A stretch of 52,281 nucleotides of DNA from an uncultured Erysipelotrichaceae bacterium (lineage in GTDB: Bacteria > Bacillota_I > Bacilli_A > Erysipelotrichales > Erysipelotrichaceae), in assembly GCA_902775735.1 (NCBI GenBank), contig CACYNH010000016.1, forward strand, positions 1 through 52,281. Reading direction: 5' to 3'. Shown piece after piece: positions 42,488-50,685 of this stretch. The notes under the pieces were generated by a model, which worked only from the letters and a program-made list of their open reading frames with translations, made no database searches and was not told the origin of the DNA. Made by a program: the position numbers and the translations under genes. Position 1 is the first letter of the stretch. Every line of letters starts with the position of its first letter.

Positions 42488-43411
42488 ATGATTTTTACCT
42501 GTACACTGAATCCTTCACTTGATTACTACATGGAATTTGAAGGTCCGCTGAAGGCGGGATCGAGAATGAACCGTTCCAACCTTGAATACTACGAGGCCGG
42601 CGGCAAAGGAATCAACGTTTCCATCGTTCTCAACAACCTCGGAATTCCCTCAAGGGCACTCGGCTTCATCGGCGGCTTCACAAAAGATTTCTACATTTCA
42701 CTCCTGGCCAAATATGACCATATCATTCCCAACTTCACCTACATCAACGGCCATACCAGAATCAATGTAAAGTGCCACGCCGAAGAGCATACAAACATGA
42801 ACGCGGCCGGTCCGTATATCACCGACGGCGATATGAAGAACCTGTACTCCAAGGCCGAAAGACTGGCCGAAGGCGACTACTTCGTTCTGGCCGGCATCAC
42901 TCCGGAATATCTTGAGGATGAAGTTCTCGATATGCTGAAGATGCTGATAGGGAACGGCGTCAGAGTGGTTCTCGACACCAATCCGACCCTGATGAAAAAA
43001 GCGCTGCCCCTGATCCCGTTCATGATCAAGACAACCCATGGCGAATATGCCGAAATGATGGGCGAGGAAATCCATTCCATCGATGAAGCTGCCGCAGCCG
43101 CCAAAAAGCTCCATGAGCTTGGCTGTATGAACGCGGTCATCTTCTTTGAAAACAAGGAAGCGGCTTTCTCATGCGACAAAGGCACATTCAAAGCGGAAAT
43201 TCTGCACCATGACAAGGCGGTCAACACCGTCGGCACCGGCGATTCCATGATTGCCGGCTTCATGATGGACTACCTGCGCACAAGAGACGCGGTGGACAGC
43301 TTCCGCTTCGGCGCGTCCTGCGGTTCCGCAACAGCCTACTCAAAGGGCTTAGCGACCCGTGAAAAGATCGACGCCATGTACGAAAGCACAGAACTGATCC
43401 AATTAGACTGA
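42488..43411 (+). CDS. PfkB-family kinase, 1-phosphofructokinase type
   Basis: 307 residues. The N-terminus CTLNPSLDYYMEF and GGKGINVSIVLNNLG are typical of FruK/LacC, and VNTVGTGDSMIAGFM holds the catalytic Asp in the anion-hole motif. It would phosphorylate fructose-1-P or tagatose-6-P. No PTS gene is next to it. It begins 2 bp after pepT. Confidence 0.85.
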   Translation: MIFTCTLNPSLDYYMEFEGPLKAGSRMNRSNLEYYEAGGKGINVSIVLNNLGIPSRALGFIGGFTKDFYISLLAKYDHIIPNFTYINGHTRINVKCHAEEHTNMNAAGPYITDGDMKNLYSKAERLAEGDYFVLAGITPEYLEDEVLDMLKMLIGNGVRVVLDTNPTLMKKALPLIPFMIKTTHGEYAEMMGEEIHSIDEAAAAAKKLHELGCMNAVIFFENKEAAFSCDKGTFKAEILHHDKAVNTVGTGDSMIAGFMMDYLRTRDAVDSFRFGASCGSATAYSKGLATREKIDAMYESTELIQLD

Positions 43412-43460
43412 TTTCCATTGCGGTGGTATACTTGAGGGCATTGAATCAGGAGGATTGCCA

Positions 43461-44042
43461 ATGAAAACATGCAGAGCCCTGCTTCTGACAGCTCTCTTAA
43501 CCCTCAGCGCCTGCGCGCCGAAGGGCAGTGATACCATCACGATTACAAACCCGATCGAAATGAATTCCGTTCCCGCGATCATGACTGTCTATGAATGGAT
43601 CGGGGAGGAAATCGCGGACTTTCAGGAGATCACATTCAAAGAATCCATCCGCCTCTTTTCTGAAAAGGGCAGCGGGATCCTTTACTTCGGCTATGACAAC
43701 TGTCCCTGGTGCGAAAGAGCTGTTCCTCTGCTCAACGAGGCCGCTCTGGAAACCGGCGTCACGGTTTACTATGTCGATGTCTACGGCCCCTTCCAGCCGA
43801 CCAAAGAACAGTTCGATGAACTGCTTGATTACATCGAGGAAACACTTATTGAGGATGACAAAGGCGAAAAGGCATTCTTCGTTCCGGCTGTGATCGGCAT
43901 CAAAAACGGTGAGATTACCGGCAGTCACGTTTCCCTTCTTTCCGACTTCACGATTGAGGATGAAGAATCCCAGCTCAGTGACGAACAGAAGAAAAAACTT
44001 AAAGAGATTTACCTGGATATTATCCGCAAAACAGCAGATTAG
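43461..44042 (+). CDS. Thioredoxin-like lipoprotein
   Basis: 193 residues. Lipobox LSAC puts the lipid on Cys 18. The mature part has CPWCERAVPLLNEAA, a CxxC motif at the start of a helix, inside a thioredoxin-like fold. It probably acts on disulfides outside the membrane, or is a bacteriocin-type PedC/BrcD relative. AGGAGG precedes the ATG. Confidence 0.85.
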   Translation: MKTCRALLLTALLTLSACAPKGSDTITITNPIEMNSVPAIMTVYEWIGEEIADFQEITFKESIRLFSEKGSGILYFGYDNCPWCERAVPLLNEAALETGVTVYYVDVYGPFQPTKEQFDELLDYIEETLIEDDKGEKAFFVPAVIGIKNGEITGSHVSLLSDFTIEDEESQLSDEQKKKLKEIYLDIIRKTAD

Positions 44043-44056
44043 TTCTGCTGTTTTTT
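44028..44056 (+). terminator. Terminator overlapping the thioredoxin-like gene stop
   Basis: AACAGCAGA (44030-44038) and TCTGCTGTT (44044-44052), then T to 44056. The stop codon lies in the loop. Confidence 0.8.
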
Positions 44057-44093
44057 CTCTTCGTTCTATAATGGATGAAGATGAGGTGCACAG

Positions 44094-44552
44094 ATGATTT
44101 TTGCCAGGCTTCTGCATAAATCCGATCTTGAAGGCGATGTGCTGGACCTCCGTCTTGAGCATATCCGCTCACCCGGTCCGTCCAATCTTTATGTCGGCTC
44201 CGAGATCTACGGCATTTACCTGCATAAGCAGCACAACAAAATCGGCGAATGCGATATCCGCCTCGGCATGAATGAGGAGCTTTACTATGCCGGCAATATC
44301 GGCTACCGCATTTATGAGAAGTACCGCGGGCACGGCTACGCCTACTTCGCGGCGGAAATGTTAATGGACTACGCCAGGGACCGCCACAGCATGAAAGAGC
44401 TGATCCTGACATGTTCTCCCGACAACATTCCCTCAAAGAAAACCCTCGAGAAGCTGGGCGGAGAGCTGATCGAAACCGTGGATGTGCCCCACTGGCACTG
44501 GCTTTACAGTCGCGGGGAGACAGTGAAAAACATCTATCGCTGGCAATTGTGA
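44094..44552 (+). CDS. GNAT-family N-acetyltransferase
   Basis: 152 residues. YRIYEKYRGHGYAYFAAEMLMDYA holds the acetyl-CoA P-loop (R-G-x-G-Y/A), and ILTCSPDNIPSKKTLEKLGG is the usual GNAT C-terminal motif. GAGGTG precedes the ATG. The substrate is unknown. Confidence 0.9.
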   Translation: MIFARLLHKSDLEGDVLDLRLEHIRSPGPSNLYVGSEIYGIYLHKQHNKIGECDIRLGMNEELYYAGNIGYRIYEKYRGHGYAYFAAEMLMDYARDRHSMKELILTCSPDNIPSKKTLEKLGGELIETVDVPHWHWLYSRGETVKNIYRWQL

Positions 44553-44562
44553 TGATGAGGTT

Positions 44563-44571
44563 TGGTATAAT
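44563..44571 (+). promoter_or_regulatory. Extended -10 immediately before cls
   Basis: TGGTATAAT at 44563-44571 lies only 6 bp before the cls ATG. Initiation 7 bp after the -10 would fall on or next to the start codon, giving a leaderless message. Confidence 0.5.
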
Positions 44572-44577
44572 ACCCTT

Positions 44578-46101
44578 ATGCGCAGATTATTGAAGATTCT
44601 CACCGGAAGACTGGTCATTGCCGTGCCGCTCGCGTTTCTGCAGCTGGGTCTTTTCATCGCGATGATCTGGCGGACCGCGATCGCCTGGGAAATCATGCCG
44701 GCGATCAACTTCCTCTCCATCGTCCTGACCCTGCACTGCATCAACCGTCAGGCGGATCAGTCTTTTAAAATTGCCTGGTGCATTATCCTTCTGGCGATGC
44801 CGGTGGTCGGAGCGCCGCTCTATCTTCTGGCGGCCAACCGCAGAATGCCGCGCAAACTGCGCAGCGGCACCACCCGGGCCAACAGTGAAATGATGGGCCT
44901 GCTCACCACTGATGAAGGCGTCATCCGCCAGGCGGCGGACATGGACCCCGACCTTGTCAACGTGGTCAGCTACGGCGCCCTCAAATGCGGCTATCCCGTC
45001 TATACCAATACCAGCAGCAGATACTTCGCTTCAGGTGAAGAATGGCTGCCGGTTTATATTGAAGAATTAAAAAAGGCAAAGCATTTCATCTTCATTGAAT
45101 TCTTCATCATCGATGAAGGTTCCGTTCTGGATGAAATCATCGAAGTGCTGAAAGAAAAAGTGAAGGAAGGGGTGGAAGTCAAAGTTATTTATGACGACTT
45201 CGGCTCCATCACCATGCCATGGCATTTCGACAGAACACTGCAGTCCTACGGCATTGAAGCCTACCGCTTCAACCATGTCAGACCCGCCTTCATCGTCCAG
45301 ATGAACAACCGCACCCACCGCAAGATCACCGTCATCGACAATAATGTCGCTTTCACCGGCGGCGTCAACCTGGCGGATGAATATGTCAACCGGATCAGGC
45401 GGTTTGGCTACTGGAGAGATTCAGCGGTTATGATCACAGGCGAAGCCGTCTGGTCCATGACGGTCATGTTTCTCGGCATGCTCAGCTATGAGCGCGGCAG
45501 AAACAAAGTGGACTACAGCCGCTACAGCCTGCCCTGCCGGATGACCTCCGACGGAGGCTGGTACCAGCCGTTCAGCGACTCACCCAACGACGATGAGCCT
45601 GTATCCATGAACATGCACCTGTCCATGATCACCCATGCCAGGGATTATATTTACATCAACACGCCGTATCTGATCCCCAACGACACGATCAAGAACGCTC
45701 TGATCTTAGCGGCCAAGAGCGGCGTCGATGTCAGGATCATCACGCCTGCCATTCCCGACAAGATCCTGGTCAACCAGATCACCAAGGCAAACTACGCCCC
45801 GTTAATCAGCGCCGGCGTGAAGATCTATGAATTCACACCCGGCTTCAATCATTCCAAGACATTCATTTCCGATGACCGTCTGGCCATCGCCGGAACTGTG
45901 AACATGGATTACCGCAGCTACTATCTCCACTTTGAAAACGGTATTCTCATGACCCATACTGACCAGATCGGCAGTATGAAAAAAGACTTTGAAGACACAT
46001 TGAAGGTTTCAAGACTGATCACCGAGGAAGACCTCGACAGAACAAGTCTGGCTGTCCGTCTGGTCCGGGCGGTCATGAACCTCTTTGTGCCTCTTGTATA
46101 A
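44578..46101 (+). CDS. cls: Cardiolipin synthase (PLD superfamily)
   Basis: 507 residues. Two N-terminal membrane segments (about 13-34 and 65-85) and two HKD motifs: H247-x-K249 in HRKITVIDNN and H425-x-K427 in HSKTFISDDR. It joins two phosphatidylglycerols into cardiolipin. No Shine-Dalgarno is found within 15 bp of the ATG. Confidence 0.96.
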   Translation: MRRLLKILTGRLVIAVPLAFLQLGLFIAMIWRTAIAWEIMPAINFLSIVLTLHCINRQADQSFKIAWCIILLAMPVVGAPLYLLAANRRMPRKLRSGTTRANSEMMGLLTTDEGVIRQAADMDPDLVNVVSYGALKCGYPVYTNTSSRYFASGEEWLPVYIEELKKAKHFIFIEFFIIDEGSVLDEIIEVLKEKVKEGVEVKVIYDDFGSITMPWHFDRTLQSYGIEAYRFNHVRPAFIVQMNNRTHRKITVIDNNVAFTGGVNLADEYVNRIRRFGYWRDSAVMITGEAVWSMTVMFLGMLSYERGRNKVDYSRYSLPCRMTSDGGWYQPFSDSPNDDEPVSMNMHLSMITHARDYIYINTPYLIPNDTIKNALILAAKSGVDVRIITPAIPDKILVNQITKANYAPLISAGVKIYEFTPGFNHSKTFISDDRLAIAGTVNMDYRSYYLHFENGILMTHTDQIGSMKKDFEDTLKVSRLITEEDLDRTSLAVRLVRAVMNLFVPLV

Positions 46102-46123
46102 CGAAGAAAGGACTTATCTCATT

Positions 46124-46990
46124 ATGGAACGAATCGGACTGGTTCTTGAAGGCGGCGGCGTGCGCGGCGCTTATACCGCAGGCTGCCTGTCATGGCTTCA
46201 CGACAACAACATACATTTCGACTACAGTGCCGGTATCTCTTCAGGCGCGGTTTATCTGAGCTGTTACCTCATGGGCCAGCCGGAAATCGCCAAAAACATG
46301 TCCACAATCTATGCCTGCGATCCCAACATGACAGGCTTCGGCGCCCTGCGCCATTGCGGCTACTATGTGGACTATGAAATGATCTTCTCCAAATACCTGC
46401 GCGGCCAGGAGCACATGAGCACCCAGCCCCTGATCGACGCCAATCCGGATATGGAAGTCGGCGCCTATGATCTTGCAAAAGGGGAAACTGTCTGGTTCTC
46501 CCCGAAGGACATGGATCCCGACCTGCGTCTTCTGCAGGCGACCTGCGCGCTTCCTGTCGCTTCCCCGATCGTGGAATACAACGGCAGAAAGCTTCTCGAT
46601 GGCGGCATCACCAAAATGATTCCGATCGAAAGAGCTGTGGAAAAGGGGTGCACCAAGGTCATGGTCATCACCACAAAACCGGCCGACTACGTCAGAAAGC
46701 CCGCTTCAAAATTCATCCGCTTCCTCATGAAGAGAATCTATAAAGACTATCCCCAGGTCGAACTGGACTATCAGGTCAGACATATCAACTATTACAAGCA
46801 GATGTCTCTGATCAAGGACTGGGTGGAAAAAGGAAAGGCCATGCTCATGTATCCGAGCGAAACTGTCAAGGTCTCCCGTTTCAAGGGCGATACCGCCAAA
46901 TGCGAAAGACTTTACGAAATCGGATATAACGACATGGAAAAACGGAAAGAAGAAATTTTCGCCTTCATGAAGAAGGATGAGGAAAACTGA
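46124..46990 (+). CDS. Patatin-like phospholipase
   Basis: 288 residues. GGGVRG at 10-15 (oxyanion loop), GISSG at 37-41 with nucleophile S39, and DGG near 165 for the dyad Asp. It resembles bacterial YjjU-type proteins and probably acts as a lysophospholipase or acyl hydrolase. It starts 23 bp after cls, so the two lipid genes form an operon. Confidence 0.93.
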   Translation: MERIGLVLEGGGVRGAYTAGCLSWLHDNNIHFDYSAGISSGAVYLSCYLMGQPEIAKNMSTIYACDPNMTGFGALRHCGYYVDYEMIFSKYLRGQEHMSTQPLIDANPDMEVGAYDLAKGETVWFSPKDMDPDLRLLQATCALPVASPIVEYNGRKLLDGGITKMIPIERAVEKGCTKVMVITTKPADYVRKPASKFIRFLMKRIYKDYPQVELDYQVRHINYYKQMSLIKDWVEKGKAMLMYPSETVKVSRFKGDTAKCERLYEIGYNDMEKRKEEIFAFMKKDEEN

Positions 46991-47002
46991 TTTCCAAAAC
47001 CC

Positions 47003-47034
47003 TTGACAAATGGACTTCATCAGCAGAATATACT
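47003..47034 (+). promoter_or_regulatory. Promoter of the guaA-like gene
   Basis: TTGACA at 47003-47008, with GAATAT 17 bp or TATACT 20 bp downstream. No purine riboswitch is seen in the short leader. Confidence 0.55.
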
Positions 47035-47057
47035 GAAGAAAACAGGAGGAAATATAC

Positions 47058-48044
47058 ATGGATAACAGCAACGTACGTCCCGAGACAATGGAAAGAATCA
47101 CCACCCCTGAACTGGCTCAGAAGTTCATTGATGAGCAGGTCGCGGCAGTCCGCGAACAGGTCAAAGACGGAAAGGTCCTTCTCGCTCTTTCCGGCGGTGT
47201 TGACTCTTCAGTCGTCGCAGCACTCTTGATCAAGGCGATCGGCAGAAATCTCGTCTGCGTACATGTCAATCACGGTTTCCTGAGAAAGGGCGAACCGGAA
47301 CAGGTTATTGAAGTATTCCGCAACCAGATGAACGCCAACCTCATCTATGTCGATGCGGCTGACAGATTCATTGACAAGGTTGCCGGCGTGAGTGATCCGG
47401 AAGAAAAGAGACATATCATCGGCGAAGAATTCATCAAGGTCTTTGATGAAGAAGCTGCCAAGCTCACAGGCATTCATTTCCTGGGCCAGGGCACAATCTA
47501 TCCTGACATTCTGGAAAGCGAAAAGGGCATCAAGGCTCACCACAACGTCGGCGGTCTGCCTGCTGAAATGGAAATGGAACTCGTTGAGCCGGTCAAGCTG
47601 CTCTACAAGGATGAAGTCAGAGTCGTCGGCAGAGCCCTCGGCCTTCCCGAAAGCATGGTCGACAGACAGCCGTTCCCGGGTCCGGGTCTGGCAGTCAGAA
47701 CACCGGGCGCCATCACAAGAGACAGACTCGAAGCAGTCCGTGAATCCGACGCCATTCTCAGAGAAGAATTCGCCAAGAACGGCTTACAGGGCAAAGTATG
47801 GCAGTACTTCACAATCGTTCCTGATTTCAAGAGCACCGGAATCAAGGATGGCAAGAGAACATTTGACTGGTTTGTTGTTATCCGTGCAGTCAATACAACC
47901 GACGCCATCGAAGCAAGCATCGAGGAAATCCCTTATGACCTGCTGAGACACATCACAAAGAGAATCACAACCGAGGTCAAGGGTGTCAACAGAGTTCTCT
48001 ACGACCTGACACCGAAACCCTCCGGAACAATCGAGTGGGAATAA
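47058..48044 (+). CDS. guaA: GMP synthetase, ATP-pyrophosphatase subunit (no glutaminase domain)
   Basis: 328 residues with the PP-loop SGGVDS at 45-50, GQGTIYPD, PFPGPGLAVR and the C-terminal dimerisation domain ending IEWE. It turns XMP to GMP with ATP. Usual bacterial GuaA is about 510 residues because a class I glutamine amidotransferase precedes this part; here that domain is absent, and the ATG with CAGGAGG fixes the start. A separate GATase subunit as in archaea, or ammonia use, must serve it; no such gene is in the window. Confidence 0.93.
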   Translation: MDNSNVRPETMERITTPELAQKFIDEQVAAVREQVKDGKVLLALSGGVDSSVVAALLIKAIGRNLVCVHVNHGFLRKGEPEQVIEVFRNQMNANLIYVDAADRFIDKVAGVSDPEEKRHIIGEEFIKVFDEEAAKLTGIHFLGQGTIYPDILESEKGIKAHHNVGGLPAEMEMELVEPVKLLYKDEVRVVGRALGLPESMVDRQPFPGPGLAVRTPGAITRDRLEAVRESDAILREEFAKNGLQGKVWQYFTIVPDFKSTGIKDGKRTFDWFVVIRAVNTTDAIEASIEEIPYDLLRHITKRITTEVKGVNRVLYDLTPKPSGTIEWE

Positions 48045-48131
48045 TCGCTGTTTCCCTGCACCCTCGATTATCCTCTTTGGTGCAAACTAAATTATCCTGT
48101 CATGCAGGAATAAAAACTGATAACAAAGCTT

Positions 48132-48162
48132 GAGACCCCGCACTATGCGAGGTCTCTTTTTT
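48132..48162 (+). terminator. Terminator of the guaA-like gene
   Basis: GAGACC (48132-48137) and GGTCTC (48151-48156) with inner CCG/CGA pairing and T6 after. Confidence 0.85.
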
Positions 48163-48925
48163 GTTTAATTCCGGTGCTTGTTTTTCGCCCAGAAATTTGA
48201 CCCCGCTCAAAAAAATCCTGAGAAAAGATCTCAAAAAAGCCTTTATTTAAAGGAAAAATCAAAGATTTCCTTCAAAAGAAACCAAAGCCCTTTTCCAAAA
48301 GAAAAAAGAAAAGAAATTCCGAAAGTGGGCGGAGGGTGTGGAGGCCCGCGGAGCGGGCCGGTGAGGATGGTGGGGTCAAATCGCCAGGATAAAACAAAAC
48401 GTAGGAAAAAGGATAAACGGGAGTGAAAAAGGATATCGCTATCAATCTCCACCCAAAACTATCCAAAAATCTACGCTCAAAATTATCCTTTTTCCCAAAA
48501 AGAAAAACGGAAAAAAGAGCCAACAACCTATCTCGTACCACAAGGCCTTGCACATGCAGCAGGGTCTTTTTCTATGTGGCAGTGAATACCGCCTGGGGAA
48601 ACGGAAGAAAACACGAAAAAGCCTTTAAATACTATATTTTTCGAAGAAATCTTCACTAAAAAATCTTTTTGAAAATTGACTGCGGAACGGGGCTGGCGGG
48701 CAGTGTATGCGGCAGTGAACCTTGCGGAAACATGCATTAAAAACAAAAGATAGAAAAGGGTAAACGAAAGCGTGGGAAAAGGATAAACGAGGAGTAGGGG
48801 ATATACATTTGTGGTATCTCGTTTCTCTTGTACAAATAGTGTTAATAGCTTGCAGGTAATCCTGATGGTTGCCTGCAGTTTAATTTTGGGGAAATAATGT
48901 GTATCCATTGAATAGTGCCTATCCG
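48163..48925. other. Anomalous gene-free stretch with internal repeats
   Basis: About 760 bp without a credible gene. It is A-rich on plus, with a sharp GC-rich island at 48327-48380. GGAAAAAGGATAAACGGGAGT (starting near 48402) recurs as GGGAAAAGGATAAACGAGGAGT near 48775, and GGCAGTGAATACCGC near 48576 recurs as GGCAGTGAACCTTGC near 48710. It looks like overlapping debris of mobile elements. I could not identify a transposase. Confidence 0.35.
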
Positions 48926-48968
48926 TTGACAACGTATAGACACTATTCTATACTTTAATAAAGTATAG
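48926..48968 (+). promoter_or_regulatory. Promoter and operator palindrome of the Xre gene
   Basis: TTGACA at 48926-48931, 17 bp, TATACT at 48949-48954. CTATACTTT (48948-48956) and AAAGTATAG (48960-48968) form a perfect 9-bp inverted repeat spaced by AAT, overlapping the -10. Binding here would block the promoter. Confidence 0.85.
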
Positions 48969-48988
48969 TGTGTTTTGGAGACAATAAT

Positions 48989-49198
48989 ATGGATATTTCA
49001 GAAAGAATAAAGGAATTGCGAAAGAAAACGGGATTATCGCAAAGTAAGTTTGCCGCAAAATTTGGAATTCCTGTAAGAACTCTTCAGCAGTGGGAGCAGG
49101 GAATCAGTGCCCCTCCGGAATACTTGGTCAGAATGATGGCGTATATTATGCTGCTTGAGGAAAAAAGTGAAGATGATGAGCAGGCAAATGAAAGCTAA
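48989..49198 (+). CDS. Small Xre/Cro-type helix-turn-helix regulator
   Basis: 69 residues, almost only the HTH domain: IKELRKKTGLSQSKFAAKFGIPVRTLQQWEQG, followed by a short helix and an acidic tail. The start at 48989 has GGAG upstream. It likely represses its own promoter through the palindrome at 48948-48968. Composition is AT-rich as in the neighbouring Bro-N gene, 23 bp downstream. Confidence 0.85.
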   Translation: MDISERIKELRKKTGLSQSKFAAKFGIPVRTLQQWEQGISAPPEYLVRMMAYIMLLEEKSEDDEQANES

Positions 49199-49221
49199 TA
49201 AACTGACAGGGGACGAAAAAT

Positions 49222-50097
49222 ATGCAGATATTAAATGATAGAGTACAAATATTTGATAATCAGCCGATTAGGGCAGCGTGGATTGAAGACGAAGAAGAAT
49301 GGTATTTTTCAATTGTGGATGTGGTTGGTGTACTGACTGAACAACCTGATATTGATGGTGCAAGGAATTATTGGAAAGTATTGAAAAACAGGCTTAAAGA
49401 AGAGGGAAGTCAGTTGGTTACAAATTGTAACCAACTGAAAATGAGATCGCCGAAGGATGGAAAAAGATACAATACTGACGTGGCAAGCACTGAGCAATTA
49501 CTTCGTTTGATCCAGTCTATTCCGTCGAAAAAAGCGGAGCCATTTAAGATGTGGCTGGCCCAGGTAGGACGTGAAAGAATAGAGGAAGTGATCGATCCGG
49601 AGCTGACAATTGAAAGGGCACTTGAAACCTATGCCAGGAAGGGCTATTCAAGAGAGTGGATTAATCAGCGCCTGCAGGCGATTCAGGTAAGAAAAGAACT
49701 CACAGACGAGTGGGATAAGCGTGGCGTAAAAAAAGGTGTAGAATACGCAATCTTGACAGATGAAATCACGAAAGCCTGGTCCGGAATGACAACGCGGCAG
49801 TATAAAAATCATAAAGGATTGAAAAAGGAAAACCTCAGGGATAATATGTCCACGTTGGAGCTTGTACTTAATATGCTTGCTGAGGCTTCCACTACAGAGA
49901 TTTCAAAGCAAAAGAAACCAGAGTCCTTTGAGGAAAATCGAATGGTTGCAATTGAAGGCGGAGAAGCTGCAGGAGAAGCGCGGTTGGCGGTGGAAAAGAG
50001 AACAGGAAAACCTGTAATCACAAATAAAAACGCAGTACAATTGCATGATTTAGTTACGGGATTGATAGAATCAGATATGAGGGAAAACAATGAATGA
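49222..50097 (+). CDS. Bro-N / DinD-like protein
   Basis: 291 residues. The first 100 are a Bro-N domain (IRAAWIEDEEEWYFSIVDVVGVLT and the STEQLLRLIQSIPSKKAEPFKMWLAQVG stretch), as in phage antirepressors and in DinD. The rest is helical, with RKGYSREWINQRLQAIQVRKELTDEW, a form seen in DinD-type (DNA-damage-inducible protein D) members. It may counteract the Xre protein next to it or act in a damage response. AT-rich composition and pairing with an Xre gene suggest a mobile origin. Confidence 0.8.
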   Translation: MQILNDRVQIFDNQPIRAAWIEDEEEWYFSIVDVVGVLTEQPDIDGARNYWKVLKNRLKEEGSQLVTNCNQLKMRSPKDGKRYNTDVASTEQLLRLIQSIPSKKAEPFKMWLAQVGRERIEEVIDPELTIERALETYARKGYSREWINQRLQAIQVRKELTDEWDKRGVKKGVEYAILTDEITKAWSGMTTRQYKNHKGLKKENLRDNMSTLELVLNMLAEASTTEISKQKKPESFEENRMVAIEGGEAAGEARLAVEKRTGKPVITNKNAVQLHDLVTGLIESDMRENNE

Positions 50098-50218
50098 GAT
50101 TGCTGCGGTTCACCCTACGGAAACGCGCATAAAAAGAAAGAAGTACAAATTGATGTACTGGAACAGATTGATATACCGCAGCATAAAATGTCTGTCTATT
50201 GATGAAGGGGTGGCCAAG

Positions 50219-50446
50219 ATGGAAACAGCAAAACTTTTTACAGATGGCGGATCGCAGGCCGTCAGCCTGCCGGAGAACTGCCGTTTTGAGGGTGATGAAG
50301 TGTATGTCAACAGGATTGGCAATGCCGTGATCCTGCTGCCGAAGGATGACCCGTGGAGTACTGCCGTCATGGGTCTTTCCATGTTCAGTGAAGATTTCAT
50401 GGACGATTGCGAAGATCTTCCTGTACAGGAAAGAGCTCCCTTATGA
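50219..50446 (+). CDS. vapB: VapB-type antitoxin (AbrB-like), orphan
   Basis: 75 residues matching the VapB pattern: AKLFTDGGSQAVSLPENCRFEGDEVYVNRIGNAVILLPKDDPW followed by a FSEDFM toxin-binding tail. The frame is open back to 50090, but GAAGGGG stands before the Met at 50219, where the domain begins. A toxin gene starts with ATGA overlap at its stop but is truncated, so this antitoxin has no visible partner. Confidence 0.88.
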   Translation: METAKLFTDGGSQAVSLPENCRFEGDEVYVNRIGNAVILLPKDDPWSTAVMGLSMFSEDFMDDCEDLPVQERAPL

Positions 50447-50496
50447 GATACATGCCCGGCATCGGTATCACCGTTAAGGGAAGCCCTCAGCGCTAA
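50443..50496 (+). pseudogene. Truncated vapC toxin remnant
   Basis: The ATG overlaps the vapB stop in the ATGA style usual for vapBC. It encodes only MRYMPGIGITVKGSPQR then TAA. VapC toxins commonly start MRYMLDTNI and have KGSP/KKKP about 15 residues in, so this looks like the first codons of vapC with the PIN catalytic Asp lost and the rest deleted. Confidence 0.55.
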
Positions 50497-50512
50497 AGGC
50501 ATCCGGTTAATC

Positions 50513-50545
50513 AGGTCCTGCGGAAAATGACTGCAGGACCTTTCT
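50513..50545 (+). terminator. Terminator after the vapBC remnant
   Basis: AGGTCCTGC (50513-50521) and GCAGGACCT (50533-50541) form a perfect 9-bp stem, followed by TTCT. Confidence 0.75.
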
Positions 50546-50646
50546 GTATAACTGTATGGACGAAAATACAATGCGAAATGACATAAAGACACATGATCCG
50601 CAAAACGTGTTGAAAAAATCCATGGTATTGTCCTTGGAGTGTTAAG

Positions 50647-50652
50647 TATAAT
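50647..50652 (+). promoter_or_regulatory. -10 box of the hydrogenase promoter
   Basis: TATAAT at 50647-50652, 33 bp before the ATG. No good -35 stands at the right distance, so an activator may be needed. Confidence 0.45.
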
Positions 50653-50685
50653 ATTTTAAACGGAAGAGTAAGAAGGAGTAATAAT

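Noticed and set aside
46990..47057. Purine riboswitch before guaA
   Set aside because: The leader is too short for the aptamer and shows no three-way junction.
48178..48553. ORFs on both strands near 48.2-48.5 kb
   Set aside because: Lys-rich or Phe-rich low-complexity translations without RBS; likely by-products of the A-rich DNA.
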